Source of the DNA: CAWFFV01 sp963814985
GTDB lineage: Bacteria; Chloroflexota; Ktedonobacteria; Ktedonobacterales; Ktedonobacteraceae
DNA: 64,000 nt
Direction: 5' to 3'
Assembly (NCBI GenBank): GCA_963814985.1
Contig: CAWFFV010000029.1
Coordinates: 310,001 to 374,000 of the forward strand
Shown: piece after piece, positions 1 through 7,765 of the stretch
How the letters are laid out: the number at the start of each line of letters is the position of its first letter
How positions within the stretch are numbered: position 1 is the first letter of the stretch
Notes under the pieces: model-generated
Seen by the model: the letters and a program-made list of their open reading frames with translations, nothing else
What the model was told of the DNA's origin: nothing
Databases searched by the model: none
Program-made: the position numbers and the translations under genes

Positions 1-5
1 TTGGA

Positions 6-737
6 TTGCTTGCTGTGCTCGTCTTTCTGCCAGGGGCACCACTGATCAACAGGATGAGCTGGCTCGATAGCGGTATATGTGCGCAATTGCCAACGCACTC
101 TTTTTTTCCAGGAGGCGAGCAGCTACCCCTCTGTGCGCGAAACACAGGTATTTACCTGGGTTTTTTTGTAACACTCATCACTTTGTATGCTACAGGACGA
201 GGACAAGCCCGGCGTTTCCCACCGTGGCCTATCATCGCTGTCCTTGTCTGTGGGGTCATCACCTTAGTAATTGATGGCTTCAATTCTCTGGCACTCGACC
301 TTGGTCAGCCGCATCTCTATCAACCACATAACTTGATCCGATTAGCAACAGGGCTTGTTACAGGGCTAGCACTGGCATCGCTAGTTCTACCTGCACTCAA
401 CCAACTGTTGTGGTGTACACACAACGAGCAGCGTAGCGTAGCATCCTGGCGTGCCCTACTCCTGTTGGTACCAGCGCTCATCGTTTGCTTTTTTGCAGTC
501 GTCTCCCAAAGCATCTTTGTGCTTTATCCAATCGCACTCCTTAGCACAACAGGAGTTCTCACGGCTTTGAGTAGCGTCAACCTTATTGTCATTGTCGCAA
601 TTAGCAAACGTGATGAAACCTTTGTACGTTACCGCGAATTGCTGCCTTTTTTTTGTATTGCCTTCATCTTAGCCACCGGGGAAATGCTCGTCCTGGCACA
701 ACTCAAATTTACATTACTTCGTGCCCTTGGTCTCTAG
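6..737 (+). CDS. DUF2085 family membrane protein (5' end may lie outside the window)
   Basis: The product is a predicted polytopic membrane protein of about 243 residues with several long hydrophobic stretches. Near the N-terminus it has the DUF2085 signature: a Cys/His-containing segment around 'ICAQLPTHSFF', then 'QLPLCARNTGIYLGF' (residues about 41-54). In this family the Cys-rich loop precedes the membrane helices and the function is unknown. The first visible start is a TTG at 6, and the frame is open to the window edge, so the true start may be upstream. It is convergent with the anti-sigma gene that ends at 755. No enzymatic role can be assigned. Confidence 0.75.
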   Translation: MLAVLVFLPGAPLINRMSWLDSGICAQLPTHSFFPGGEQLPLCARNTGIYLGFFVTLITLYATGRGQARRFPPWPIIAVLVCGVITLVIDGFNSLALDLGQPHLYQPHNLIRLATGLVTGLALASLVLPALNQLLWCTHNEQRSVASWRALLLLVPALIVCFFAVVSQSIFVLYPIALLSTTGVLTALSSVNLIVIVAISKRDETFVRYRELLPFFCIAFILATGEMLVLAQLKFTLLRALGL

Positions 738-754
738 AACACAATAGCTTCTAT

Positions 755-1057
755 CTATCCATGCTCTTCAAGGTCGGCTCTGATCTCCATCAATAATTCT
801 GGATCGATATCAACTTGTTGGCCAAGAGGTAGATGAGCCAGATGCATCACAGCCTCTCGTAGATGGGTGGGTGCATGCATAATAGTACAACGCTCATGGA
901 TCAGTCGTTTGATATGCAAATCAAACTGAAAACGACATTCGCAACGTGGGCAGTCCACAAGATGTTGTTGTACAATAGCAACTTCTTCAGTGCTGAGTTC
1001 TCGATCAATATAAAGATGAAGACGAGCCACTGCCTCGACACAGTTTAAACAATCCAT
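755..1057 (-). CDS. Zinc-binding anti-sigma factor (RsrA/ZAS-like)
   Basis: This is a 100-residue cytoplasmic protein with the ZAS signature H-x3-C-x2-C ('HLVDCPRC') in the middle and additional cysteines near the N-terminus ('MDCLNC'). Known RsrA-type anti-sigma factors use these residues to bind zinc; oxidation forms a disulfide and releases the partner sigma factor. The partner is almost certainly the SigR/SigH-like sigma factor encoded divergently at 1212. The 155-bp spacer carries a candidate promoter for this gene of the type recognised by SigR. The thiol-redox function is inferred from the family and the pairing. Confidence 0.85.
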   Translation of the reverse strand: MDCLNCVEAVARLHLYIDRELSTEEVAIVQQHLVDCPRCECRFQFDLHIKRLIHERCTIMHAPTHLREAVMHLAHLPLGQQVDIDPELLMEIRADLEEHG

Positions 1058-1101
1058 AAAGCCTTCTCCTACATTAGCTCGCCACTATATCTGTTCATTC
1101 T

Positions 1102-1128
1102 AACATAATCAGAAGGGACTTTCATTCC
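1102..1128 (-). promoter_or_regulatory. Candidate SigR-type promoter of the anti-sigma gene
   Basis: Read on the minus strand there is GGGAAT (its GGAAT core at 1128-1124), a 19-base spacer, then GTT (1104-1102). The published SigR/SigH consensus is GGAAT, about 18 bases, GTT. It lies about 45 bp upstream of the anti-sigma start, which would make the pair autoregulated. The spacer is one base longer than the consensus. Confidence 0.4.
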
Positions 1129-1154
1129 CTAAGCCAGTGAGATATACTGAGGAT

Positions 1155-1171
1155 ACTTTCGTATCGAAAGT
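1155..1171. promoter_or_regulatory. Perfect inverted repeat in the sigma/anti-sigma spacer
   Basis: ACTTTCG (1155-1161) and CGAAAGT (1165-1171) are separated by TAT. The site is 40 bp upstream of the sigma-factor start and could be an operator or a small 5' hairpin. The regulator is unknown. Confidence 0.3.
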
Positions 1172-1211
1172 GTTAGGTACCCAGGTGGGTATCTTGCTAG
1201 AGGAGAGCTTG

Positions 1212-1880
1212 ATGTCGGAACAGTCACAATTTGAAGATGTACCCGTCGCGTCATCCATGTCGGAACAGTCACTACCTGAAAATTCGTTGCCATCATCGTC
1301 AACGAATGTCGTTCCTGTGGAGGATTTTGAAGCGGGCGTGCTTGCACAACTGGATAGTCTTTATCGCACTGCCCTGCGTATGACCAATAATCCACAAGAG
1401 GCAGAAGACCTGGTACAGGAGACAATGCTCAAAGCATTTCGTTTCTCTCACACCTACCAACCAGGCACAAACTTGCGGGCATGGCTCTTCCGTATTTTGA
1501 ATACATCGGCAATCAACCGCTATCGGAAGCTGGCGACGCATCCTACGCCAGCGTCCTTACCAGAAGGTGAAGAATTTTATCTCTACAACCAGATTAGAGA
1601 TTTAAGTGGTCAAGAACTGAGCCAGGGGGCCGAAGAAGAGGTATTAAGTCAATATCTGGATGAGGATGTGTATAACGCATTGAATAGCCTCCCTCCCAAT
1701 TTTCGCATGGCTGTCATCCTGGCAGATATCGAGGGACTCTCCTACAAAGAGATTGCGGAGGCGTTACAAATTCCCATTGGGACTGTTATGAGCCGTATCT
1801 CACGTGCTAGACGGCAATTGCAGCAATCTTTATGGCAGTATGCCAGGGATCGAGGTTATGTGACAACTCCCTACAGCTAA
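1212..1880 (+). CDS. ECF sigma factor, SigR/SigH-like
   Basis: This is a sigma-70 family ECF factor of 222 residues. Region 2 shows the classical 'NPQEAEDLVQETMLKAF' helix and 'AWLFRILNTSAINRYRK' (recognition of the -10 element). Region 4 shows 'LPPNFRMAVILADIEGLSYKEIAEAL' followed by 'GTVMSRISRARRQL' (recognition of the -35 element). The GTNLRAWLFRILN stretch resembles SigR/SigH (ECF12) factors that answer thiol oxidation. The start is placed at ATG 1212 because AGGAG at 1201-1205 is six bases upstream; the open frame extends to 1137 but lacks a better site. A 16-bp direct repeat (1212 and 1257) duplicates the MSEQS start, so a second start at 1257 is possible. The divergent zinc anti-sigma gene supports the role. 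Confidence 0.9.
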   Translation: MSEQSQFEDVPVASSMSEQSLPENSLPSSSTNVVPVEDFEAGVLAQLDSLYRTALRMTNNPQEAEDLVQETMLKAFRFSHTYQPGTNLRAWLFRILNTSAINRYRKLATHPTPASLPEGEEFYLYNQIRDLSGQELSQGAEEEVLSQYLDEDVYNALNSLPPNFRMAVILADIEGLSYKEIAEALQIPIGTVMSRISRARRQLQQSLWQYARDRGYVTTPYS

Positions 1881-1982
1881 GGCTATTTATTCCCCGGACC
1901 GAAACCACGGAATCTTTAGACGAGGTATGGTAAAGATGAAAGTGTCCTGATAACCTCGAAACAAATAGAGAGAAAACACATT

Positions 1983-2246
1983 CTACAGAGGTTTTGCGCT
2001 TTGCTGCACCATATCAGTGCCACTACGCGTAATGCGTACATTCACACAACGCCGATCCTTCATATCCACAGAGCGTGTTACCAGACCTTTTCGTTGAAGA
2101 TGGGCTATAGATTTCGTTGCTGCCGCTGAACTCACCCCAAGACCTGAGGCAATTTCACCAACAGACCACTGTTCACGCTGTGCTATGAATGTCAGAACTG
2201 CCAATTGATGTGGTGTGATAGTAGATGCCCAACGTGTTGTCGTCAT
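1983..2246 (-). CDS. Short MarR-type winged-helix regulator
   Basis: This is an 87-residue DNA-binding protein. It contains a MarR-like winged helix: 'TPHQLAVLTFIA', 'SVGEIASGLGVSSAAATKSIAHLQRKGLV' (recognition helix) and a wing 'MKDRRCVNVRITRSG'. It is shorter than usual MarR proteins (about 140 residues) because the C-terminal dimerisation helices are almost absent, so it is either a minimal family member or truncated. The start at 2246 is chosen because AGGAGG lies eight bases upstream; the open frame continues to 2324 without a comparable site. The target is unknown. Confidence 0.7.
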   Translation of the reverse strand: MTTTRWASTITPHQLAVLTFIAQREQWSVGEIASGLGVSSAAATKSIAHLQRKGLVTRSVDMKDRRCVNVRITRSGTDMVQQSAKPL

Positions 2247-2419
2247 ACACATTACCTCCTGCATACCATTTTTCTCTTCCATCTCTCTATGCATATACCT
2301 TTGTGCAACTTTCACGAATAGCACACGCTCTCTGTTTCAGATTCCTCCTTAACCAAAGAACTATCTTCCTTCGCAGTGGGCATGATATAATAAATGAGCT
2401 TTAGAAAAAATATTCTACT

Positions 2420-2590
2420 GTGCAGGTGTTCTTTTTTGATTCCTCACTGCCGTAGGCAGTTCGCCAGCCGTTTTGTGTGGGTTGTGTTGCCTGTGGCGGG
2501 AGGTTGCGCCGCAACCTCCGCCACAGGCAACACAACCCACACAAAACAAGAACGAGCCACCGCAGGTGGCGAGGTGATCTGAAGAGACGC
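2420..2590. repeat. Palindromic intergenic element, copy 1
   Basis: The left part resembles the left parts of copies at 40.88 and 43.42 kb (a T-run, then GATT-C-TCA, then a GCC/GGC mini-palindrome). The centre is a very long hairpin: arms 2470-2508 and 2510-2547 are reverse complements over 38 bases with one bulged G and a one-base loop. The right part has GCCACC-GCA-GGTGGC (2556-2570) followed by GAGGTGATCTGA. It carries no convincing gene. It lies between a candidate extended -10 (TGATATAAT, 2383-2391) and uvrB, so it may be transcribed in the uvrB leader. Confidence 0.65.
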
Positions 2591-2671
2591 TCATGAAAGG
2601 GGTTCACCACCCAGGATGAAAAACCTGTTTTCAGAAGAGAAGAGTTATCAGATAGAGAGAAGTTGCAGTAT

Positions 2672-4666
2672 ATGCCAGAGTTCAAAGTAGAGGCCCCTTT
2701 TCAGCCCACAGGTGATCAACCAGAAGCTATCGCCCAACTCGCCGAGGGCGTGAAAAATGGTTATAAACTTCAAACATTACTCGGAGTGACCGGGAGCGGT
2801 AAAACATATACGGTGGCTAAAGTTATTGAGCAAGTACAGAGACCCACTCTGGTGCTTGCCCCTAATAAGACGCTTGCGGCACAACTCTATAGCGAGTTCA
2901 AGGAGTTCTTTCCTCAGAATGCGGTAGAGTATTTTGTCTCCTATTACGACTACTATCAGCCAGAGGCCTACATTGCACGTACAGATACCTATGTTGAGAA
3001 AGAGAGTATGCTCAATGCGGAAATTGAGAAGCTGCGACTTTCAGCAACGCGTAGTCTCTTTGAGCGACGAGATGTGCTCATTGTCGCCTCTGTCTCTTGT
3101 ATCTATGGCCTGGGTAGCCCTGAGGAGTACGGTGAGGTAGTACTAACCCTCAAAGTAGGTGAAGAGCGACGCCGAGATAAGATATTGCGCCATTTGACGG
3201 AAATTCAGTACGAGCGCAACGATCTCAATTTCGTTCGTGGACGTTTCCGTGTACGTGGCGATGTGCTGGAAATCTTCCCTGCCTATGAAGATGTGGCCGT
3301 ACGTGTGGAATTCTTCGGCGATGAGATCGAGCGTATGACCGAGATTGACCCGCTCACAGGTGAGGTATTGGGCAAGCGGCAACGCCTCGATATCTACCCT
3401 GCCAAACACTGGGTAACAACGCAAGAACGTCTCAACGCATCAATAGAACTCGTCGAAAGTGAACTGGAGGTTCGTCTCAAAGAGCTTGAGGCAGGAGGTA
3501 AATTACTAGAGGCTGCACGTTTGAAGCAGCGTACCAATTTTGATATTGAGATGTTGCGCGAGACAGGTATTTGCTCTGGCGTTGAGAACTACTCGCGCCA
3601 TCTGGCAGGACGAGATACAGGAGAACAACCCTGGACACTGTTAGATTATCTGCCCGAAGATTATCTCCTGGTGGTAGATGAATCACACGTCGCTCTACCA
3701 CAGGTACGCGGTATGTTCGCAGGAGATCGCTCACGCAAGCAGGTTCTTGTTGATTATGGTTTCCGCCTTCCATCAGCCCTGGATAACCGTCCACTCACCT
3801 TTACTGAGTTTGAGCATGAGATTTATCAGGCCTTGTTCGTCTCTGCAACACCTGGTCCCTACGAATATGAACATAGCCAGACTGTCATCGAACAGGTTAT
3901 TCGTCCTACGGGTCTCATTGATCCACTGATTAACGTACGTCCCACCAGGGGGCAGATTGATGATCTTCTCGCCGCGATTCGTCAGCGTGTCGCCAGAGAA
4001 CAGCGTGTTCTGGTTACAACACTCACCAAGAAGATGGCGGAAGACCTCGCAGACTATCTGCAAGAATTGCAAATCAAGGTACACTACTTGCATTCAGAGA
4101 TTGACACAATTGAGCGGATTGAGATATTACGCGATCTGCGGTTAGGTGTGTACGATGTCGTTGTGGGTATCAACCTGCTACGTGAGGGTCTCGATCTACC
4201 AGAAGTTTCACTGGTAGCCATTCTTGATGCTGACAAAGAAGGTTTCTTGCGCTCGGAGGGTGCTCTTATTCAGATCATTGGTCGTGCTGCCCGCCACATT
4301 GAGGGAAGCGTTATCATGTATGCTGATACGGTTACTAAGTCAATGCAACGTGCTATTGATGAGACAAACCGTCGCCGCACACTTCAACAGGCCTTTAATG
4401 AGCGCCACAACATTACGCCGCGTGGTATCAAGAAAGAGATCAAGACACTTTCCGAACGTATTAAGGCGATGAGCGGGACAGAGAATGGGGCCGCAGAAGG
4501 AAAGGCTGTTTCTGTTGCGCTGGCCGGTATTCCTAAGGAAGATGCACTCCGCCTTATCAAAGATCTGGAGTCACAAATGCGCACGGCTGCCAAGCAAATG
4601 GAGTTTGAGAAGGCAGCACAACTACGTGATCAGATCATCGAAATCAGGAGGTCGATGGTCGAGTAG
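2672..4666 (+). CDS. uvrB: Excinuclease ABC subunit B
   Basis: This is UvrB, the damage-verifying helicase-like subunit of nucleotide excision repair, which receives DNA from UvrA and recruits UvrC. The length of 664 residues is normal. Visible motifs are Walker A 'GVTGSGKT' (about residue 40), the beta-hairpin region 'YYDYYQPEAYIARTDTY', motif II 'VVDESH' (about 335), 'GINLLREGLDLPEVSLVAILDADKEGF', motif VI 'QIIGRAARH', and the C-terminal UVR domain 'QMEFEKAAQLRDQI' that contacts UvrC. ATG 2672 is preferred to a TTG at 2663 because family members begin close to 'FKVEAPFQPTGDQP'. No other uvr gene is adjacent. Confidence 0.97.
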   Translation: MPEFKVEAPFQPTGDQPEAIAQLAEGVKNGYKLQTLLGVTGSGKTYTVAKVIEQVQRPTLVLAPNKTLAAQLYSEFKEFFPQNAVEYFVSYYDYYQPEAYIARTDTYVEKESMLNAEIEKLRLSATRSLFERRDVLIVASVSCIYGLGSPEEYGEVVLTLKVGEERRRDKILRHLTEIQYERNDLNFVRGRFRVRGDVLEIFPAYEDVAVRVEFFGDEIERMTEIDPLTGEVLGKRQRLDIYPAKHWVTTQERLNASIELVESELEVRLKELEAGGKLLEAARLKQRTNFDIEMLRETGICSGVENYSRHLAGRDTGEQPWTLLDYLPEDYLLVVDESHVALPQVRGMFAGDRSRKQVLVDYGFRLPSALDNRPLTFTEFEHEIYQALFVSATPGPYEYEHSQTVIEQVIRPTGLIDPLINVRPTRGQIDDLLAAIRQRVAREQRVLVTTLTKKMAEDLADYLQELQIKVHYLHSEIDTIERIEILRDLRLGVYDVVVGINLLREGLDLPEVSLVAILDADKEGFLRSEGALIQIIGRAARHIEGSVIMYADTVTKSMQRAIDETNRRRTLQQAFNERHNITPRGIKKEIKTLSERIKAMSGTENGAAEGKAVSVALAGIPKEDALRLIKDLESQMRTAAKQMEFEKAAQLRDQIIEIRRSMVE

Positions 4667-4766
4667 TTACCATTTAGGTTGACATGAAGCTTAGTTTAGG
4701 TAGATATACCCTGACGTTTAGATGGAAATGTCCTTATATCTAATGAATAAGATAACTTTCCTTCCT

Positions 4767-4796
4767 TTGCATTAGCTTGACAACCTAATGTATAAT
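4767..4796 (+). promoter_or_regulatory. Candidate housekeeping promoter of speD
   Basis: TTGCAT (4767-4772), an 18-base spacer and a perfect TATAAT (4791-4796). The -10 runs directly into the 4795-4834 palindrome. A TTGACA at 4777-4782 is only eight bases from the -10 and cannot be the -35 of this promoter. Confidence 0.45.
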
Positions 4797-4834
4797 ATCA
4801 TTCTGTGTACAACTTTCTGTACACAGAATGATAT
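4795..4834. promoter_or_regulatory. Perfect 17-bp palindrome at the speD promoter
   Basis: The arms 4795-4811 and 4818-4834 are exact reverse complements around a six-base loop. The palindrome overlaps the -10 hexamer and the expected transcription start of speD. That placement suits an operator that blocks initiation or a hairpin at the extreme 5' end of the mRNA. There is no T-run, so it is not a typical terminator. Confidence 0.55.
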
Positions 4835-4902
4835 TGATAGCCTGCTACCATTGTTGTGCGGCAAAAGCGTGCGCAATGACAATGCTTGAGGAGGAAAACG
4901 CG

Positions 4903-5334
4903 ATGCTTGTCCATTTGATGATGGAACTCTACAACTGTGATCGTGAGATTTTGAGCAATGAGCCATTGATCCGCCGTGTGCTGGAAGAATACCCAGGGCG
5001 TGTAGAGATGGAAAAAGTTAGCCCTGTCCATCTGTATGATATAGAAACGTCGAACCCCTTGGATGCAGGCCTCTCGGGCTTTGTTGTAATTGCCCAGAGT
5101 CACATTAGTCTCCATGCCTGGCCGGAGTATGGTGAGGTTGATATTGATATCTGCTCTTGTAAAGAATTTAGCCAGGAGGATGCTATATCTTTTGCTAAGG
5201 AAATCTTCCAAAGTGATGATATAGAGGTTCATTATGTCGTACGTGCAAATCGCTCTTTGCGTCCGGATGTGCCTGATCCAAGCCGCTATGAGGCTGCTAT
5301 GGCTACACGTCTGGCCAAGATAGGGGGGCGATAA
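4903..5334 (+). CDS. speD: S-adenosylmethionine decarboxylase proenzyme
   Basis: AdoMet decarboxylase makes decarboxylated SAM, the aminopropyl donor for spermidine. It belongs to the short bacterial class (143 residues; B. subtilis and Thermotoga enzymes are about 125-130). The processing region reads 'AQSHISLHAWPE' (residues 64-75): Ser66 would become the pyruvoyl group, with His71 and the downstream Cys84/Cys86 ('DICSC') as expected catalytic residues. The usual Glu before the cleaved Ser is Gln65 here. ATG 4903 is chosen because GAGGAGG lies eight bases upstream; 25 more codons are open upstream but look non-coding. It is followed by speB, consistent with a spermidine pathway; no spermidine synthase is in the window. 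Confidence 0.9.
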   Translation: MLVHLMMELYNCDREILSNEPLIRRVLEEYPGRVEMEKVSPVHLYDIETSNPLDAGLSGFVVIAQSHISLHAWPEYGEVDIDICSCKEFSQEDAISFAKEIFQSDDIEVHYVVRANRSLRPDVPDPSRYEAAMATRLAKIGGR

Positions 5335-5360
5335 AGGCAAGAAACAAAAGGCCCATCGAA

Positions 5361-5414
5361 AATGGAGGATTGGGAGAGCTCTAGTGTCTATGAAAAGCAT
5401 CCCGATCCTCCATT
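5361..5414. terminator. Hairpin between speD and speB
   Basis: Arms 5361-5375 and 5400-5414 pair over 15 bases with one G-U type mismatch. No U-tract follows, so this may be a weak terminator, an attenuator or an RNA-processing site that sets the ratio of the two enzymes. Confidence 0.4.
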
Positions 5415-5483
5415 GTGATAGGGGATTCCTGCCAGGCTATCTTTGCTACCACGAGACACATCAAGGAAAGAGATAACGACACT

Positions 5484-6356
5484 ATGCAAGATTCATCAAT
5501 TACTCAGTATGGGGGGTCAGATCTAGTGTATTGCCACCCTGACGCCGCTCGCATCACTATTATTCCAGCCCCACTCGAATACAGCGTGTGCTACATGAAG
5601 GGTACACAGCATGGACCACAAGCTATTCTTAATGCGTCAAGTCAGATGGAACTCTATGATGAGGAACTTGATTGTTGTCCTCTGGAGGTGGGAGTCTCTA
5701 CACGTTCTGCTTTAGATTATAGTGGAATGGATCATGCCACAGCGCTTAAAATTACAGGTGATGCTGTACGCGAAGTTTTGCAGCGTGGACAGGTTCCTTT
5801 TACACTTGGTGGAGAACACTCACTCTCAGCTCCTGTCATTGCTGTTGTCCATGAGCACTTCCCAGATCTGACGGTCGTACATATTGACGCTCATGGAGAT
5901 TTACGCGACGAGTTTGAAGGAACCCCTCTCTCTCATGCCTCTATTGAACGACGAGTGGTTGATATGGGCATCCCTTTATTAGAAATTGGTATTCGTAGCT
6001 TCAGTCCAGAGGAAGCTGCATTTATGAAAACCCAACCTGACGTGGCTATCGTCTGGGCTTATCAGATGGCGAAAGGAATTGCCACTATTCCCTGGGAACG
6101 ACTTGGCAAACACACCTATGTGACTATTGATCTTGATGCTATCGATCCCAGTGAAATGCCAGCTGTGGGCACACCAGAACCGGGCGGCTTATCATGGTAT
6201 CAGGTACTCGATCTCTTCCGCGAAATTTGCCGACGTACAAAGGTTGTTGGGATGGATGTGGTGGAACTCTGTCCTATGCCGGGACAAACCCGTGCAGATT
6301 TTCTTGCCGCCAAGCTTGTGTATAAAATGATCGGTTACCAATCATTCCCAAAATAA
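5484..6356 (+). CDS. speB: Agmatinase (ureohydrolase family)
   Basis: This is a ureohydrolase that most likely cleaves agmatine to putrescine and urea with a binuclear manganese centre. Metal-ligand motifs are intact: 'GGEHSLS' (about 109-115), 'DAHGDLRD' (about 135-142) and 'DLDAIDPS' (about 216-223), followed by 'GTPEPGGLSW'. The length of 290 residues is typical. The start at 5484 gives the expected N-terminus; a GTG at 5415 in the same frame lies in the upstream hairpin. The adjacent speD supports polyamine synthesis. An aminopropylagmatine ureohydrolase activity cannot be excluded because the families look alike. Confidence 0.9.
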   Translation: MQDSSITQYGGSDLVYCHPDAARITIIPAPLEYSVCYMKGTQHGPQAILNASSQMELYDEELDCCPLEVGVSTRSALDYSGMDHATALKITGDAVREVLQRGQVPFTLGGEHSLSAPVIAVVHEHFPDLTVVHIDAHGDLRDEFEGTPLSHASIERRVVDMGIPLLEIGIRSFSPEEAAFMKTQPDVAIVWAYQMAKGIATIPWERLGKHTYVTIDLDAIDPSEMPAVGTPEPGGLSWYQVLDLFREICRRTKVVGMDVVELCPMPGQTRADFLAAKLVYKMIGYQSFPK

Positions 6357-6520
6357 ACTGTACAAAAATGCTGCACTATATAACATGAGAAGTGCATGGA
6401 AGATTGACCAAATTATAAAGGTAAATTGTTTTTACTATAATATCAATAAAAGAAAAATTCAAGTTTTGTGTATAATAGAAGCAGAGTATCGGACATGTTA
6501 CCACCTGAACGTAGGGATAT

Positions 6521-7495
6521 ATGACTTCTATCCAACAGCAGAACATACCAGGCATACAGCAGACATTGCGTATAGTCTGCATTGTGTGCTATCTTTTACT
6601 TTTGAGTCTGGCTAGTTGTGCCATGCCCAGCCCTTTATTTAGCGACCAGAGGCACAATAACACGTTTACCAGCTCATCCAACCAGCCGATCACCTATAGC
6701 AAGAACCCACAAGATATTCTCGTTCGTACTTTCTATGGTGGCGGCCTCTACGGATCATTAGAGCTTGGCCCACAGATAAGTATCTATGGAGATGGCACAT
6801 ATATTCTTGATCTCAATCAACAAGGCAAACTCGAAACAAAGGAACTTCAACAGTTACTGACTACGCTCGTTGATACATATGGCTTGCTCAATTTGAAACG
6901 CCATCAATTCGTTGACATACAAGACCAGAATGCCACATATCTGGAACTAGCCATCAACGGCCAACAAAGAGAACTGGTCTACGGTTCTTTTAGCAATCAG
7001 CAGGCGAGTCGCCAGGACCAGGATGAATATCAACGCCTTGAAAAGGCCCTGACGGCCATTACAGAGGCGCTCACAGGACCAACGCATGAGTATAACAGTA
7101 CAAATTATGTTCTCCTTGCCCGTCAAATCTTTAGTACTGATATTTCCCCCGCTATTCCTCACTGGCCTCTAGCCGATTTTACACTTGCCCAGGTAGCCAT
7201 CTATGAGTGTGGTGTCGTACCACCTGATGATAGCCGTAACGCTGAAACGGCATGTCTCAAGTACACCAGGCCGCGCAATAGTGTCTTACTCACCCCATTG
7301 CAATATCAAACCATCCGATCACATCTGGATAGACAAGGAGATTTTATTGAGGAGGGACGCTCTTATGCAGTTATCCTACGCCCGCTCCTGCCTGATGAAT
7401 TACCGAAAAAGATGCTCGCTATGTTTGGCTGTGCGCAAGCGAGTTATAGCGGCGTACCGCTCCATGATGGTCCAGTTCCAGCGTCGAGGGGGTAG
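6521..7495 (+). CDS. Predicted lipoprotein of unknown function
   Basis: The 324-residue product starts with a short polar region, a hydrophobic core (residues about 17-32) and a lipobox-like 'LASC' at about 30-33, so it should be lipid-anchored on the outer face of the membrane. The mature part has no motif I recognise. A 'YGGGLYGSLELGPQISIYGDGTYI' stretch, repeated 'GSLELG/GDG' turns and a later Cys pair suggest a beta-rich fold. AGGG upstream of 6521 fits a ribosome binding site. The A/T-rich region 6357-6520 before it probably carries the promoter; I could not choose one. Confidence 0.6.
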   Translation: MTSIQQQNIPGIQQTLRIVCIVCYLLLLSLASCAMPSPLFSDQRHNNTFTSSSNQPITYSKNPQDILVRTFYGGGLYGSLELGPQISIYGDGTYILDLNQQGKLETKELQQLLTTLVDTYGLLNLKRHQFVDIQDQNATYLELAINGQQRELVYGSFSNQQASRQDQDEYQRLEKALTAITEALTGPTHEYNSTNYVLLARQIFSTDISPAIPHWPLADFTLAQVAIYECGVVPPDDSRNAETACLKYTRPRNSVLLTPLQYQTIRSHLDRQGDFIEEGRSYAVILRPLLPDELPKKMLAMFGCAQASYSGVPLHDGPVPASRG

Positions 7496-7765
7496 ATTTT
7501 CAGCAGATAAAACACTCGAAAAAACTTTCACTCTAGCTTGCAATACTGGAAGAGAACCAAAGCGCATCGATTCTGGATTGCAACTTCCCAGGTATATGGT
7601 ATATACTAAGGGGGACGCGCTCCCTTACCTGTGATAGAGCACTGAAACACTTAGTGCGTCAAACATTCTAGAGTAGGTGCGGAACGACCGACGGGAGGAA
7701 GCATGAAGAGGATCTTGCCGATCTGACCACCACTTAATTTCAGTACATCCCCATATGGTTTAGCC

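Noticed and set aside
4777..4796. TTGACA and TATAAT close together before speD
   Set aside because: The spacer is only eight bases, too short for a sigma-70 promoter; a TTGCAT further upstream fits better.
4798..5400. A 200-codon open frame antisense to speD
   Set aside because: speD on the plus strand has clear family motifs and a strong ribosome site; the antisense frame has neither.
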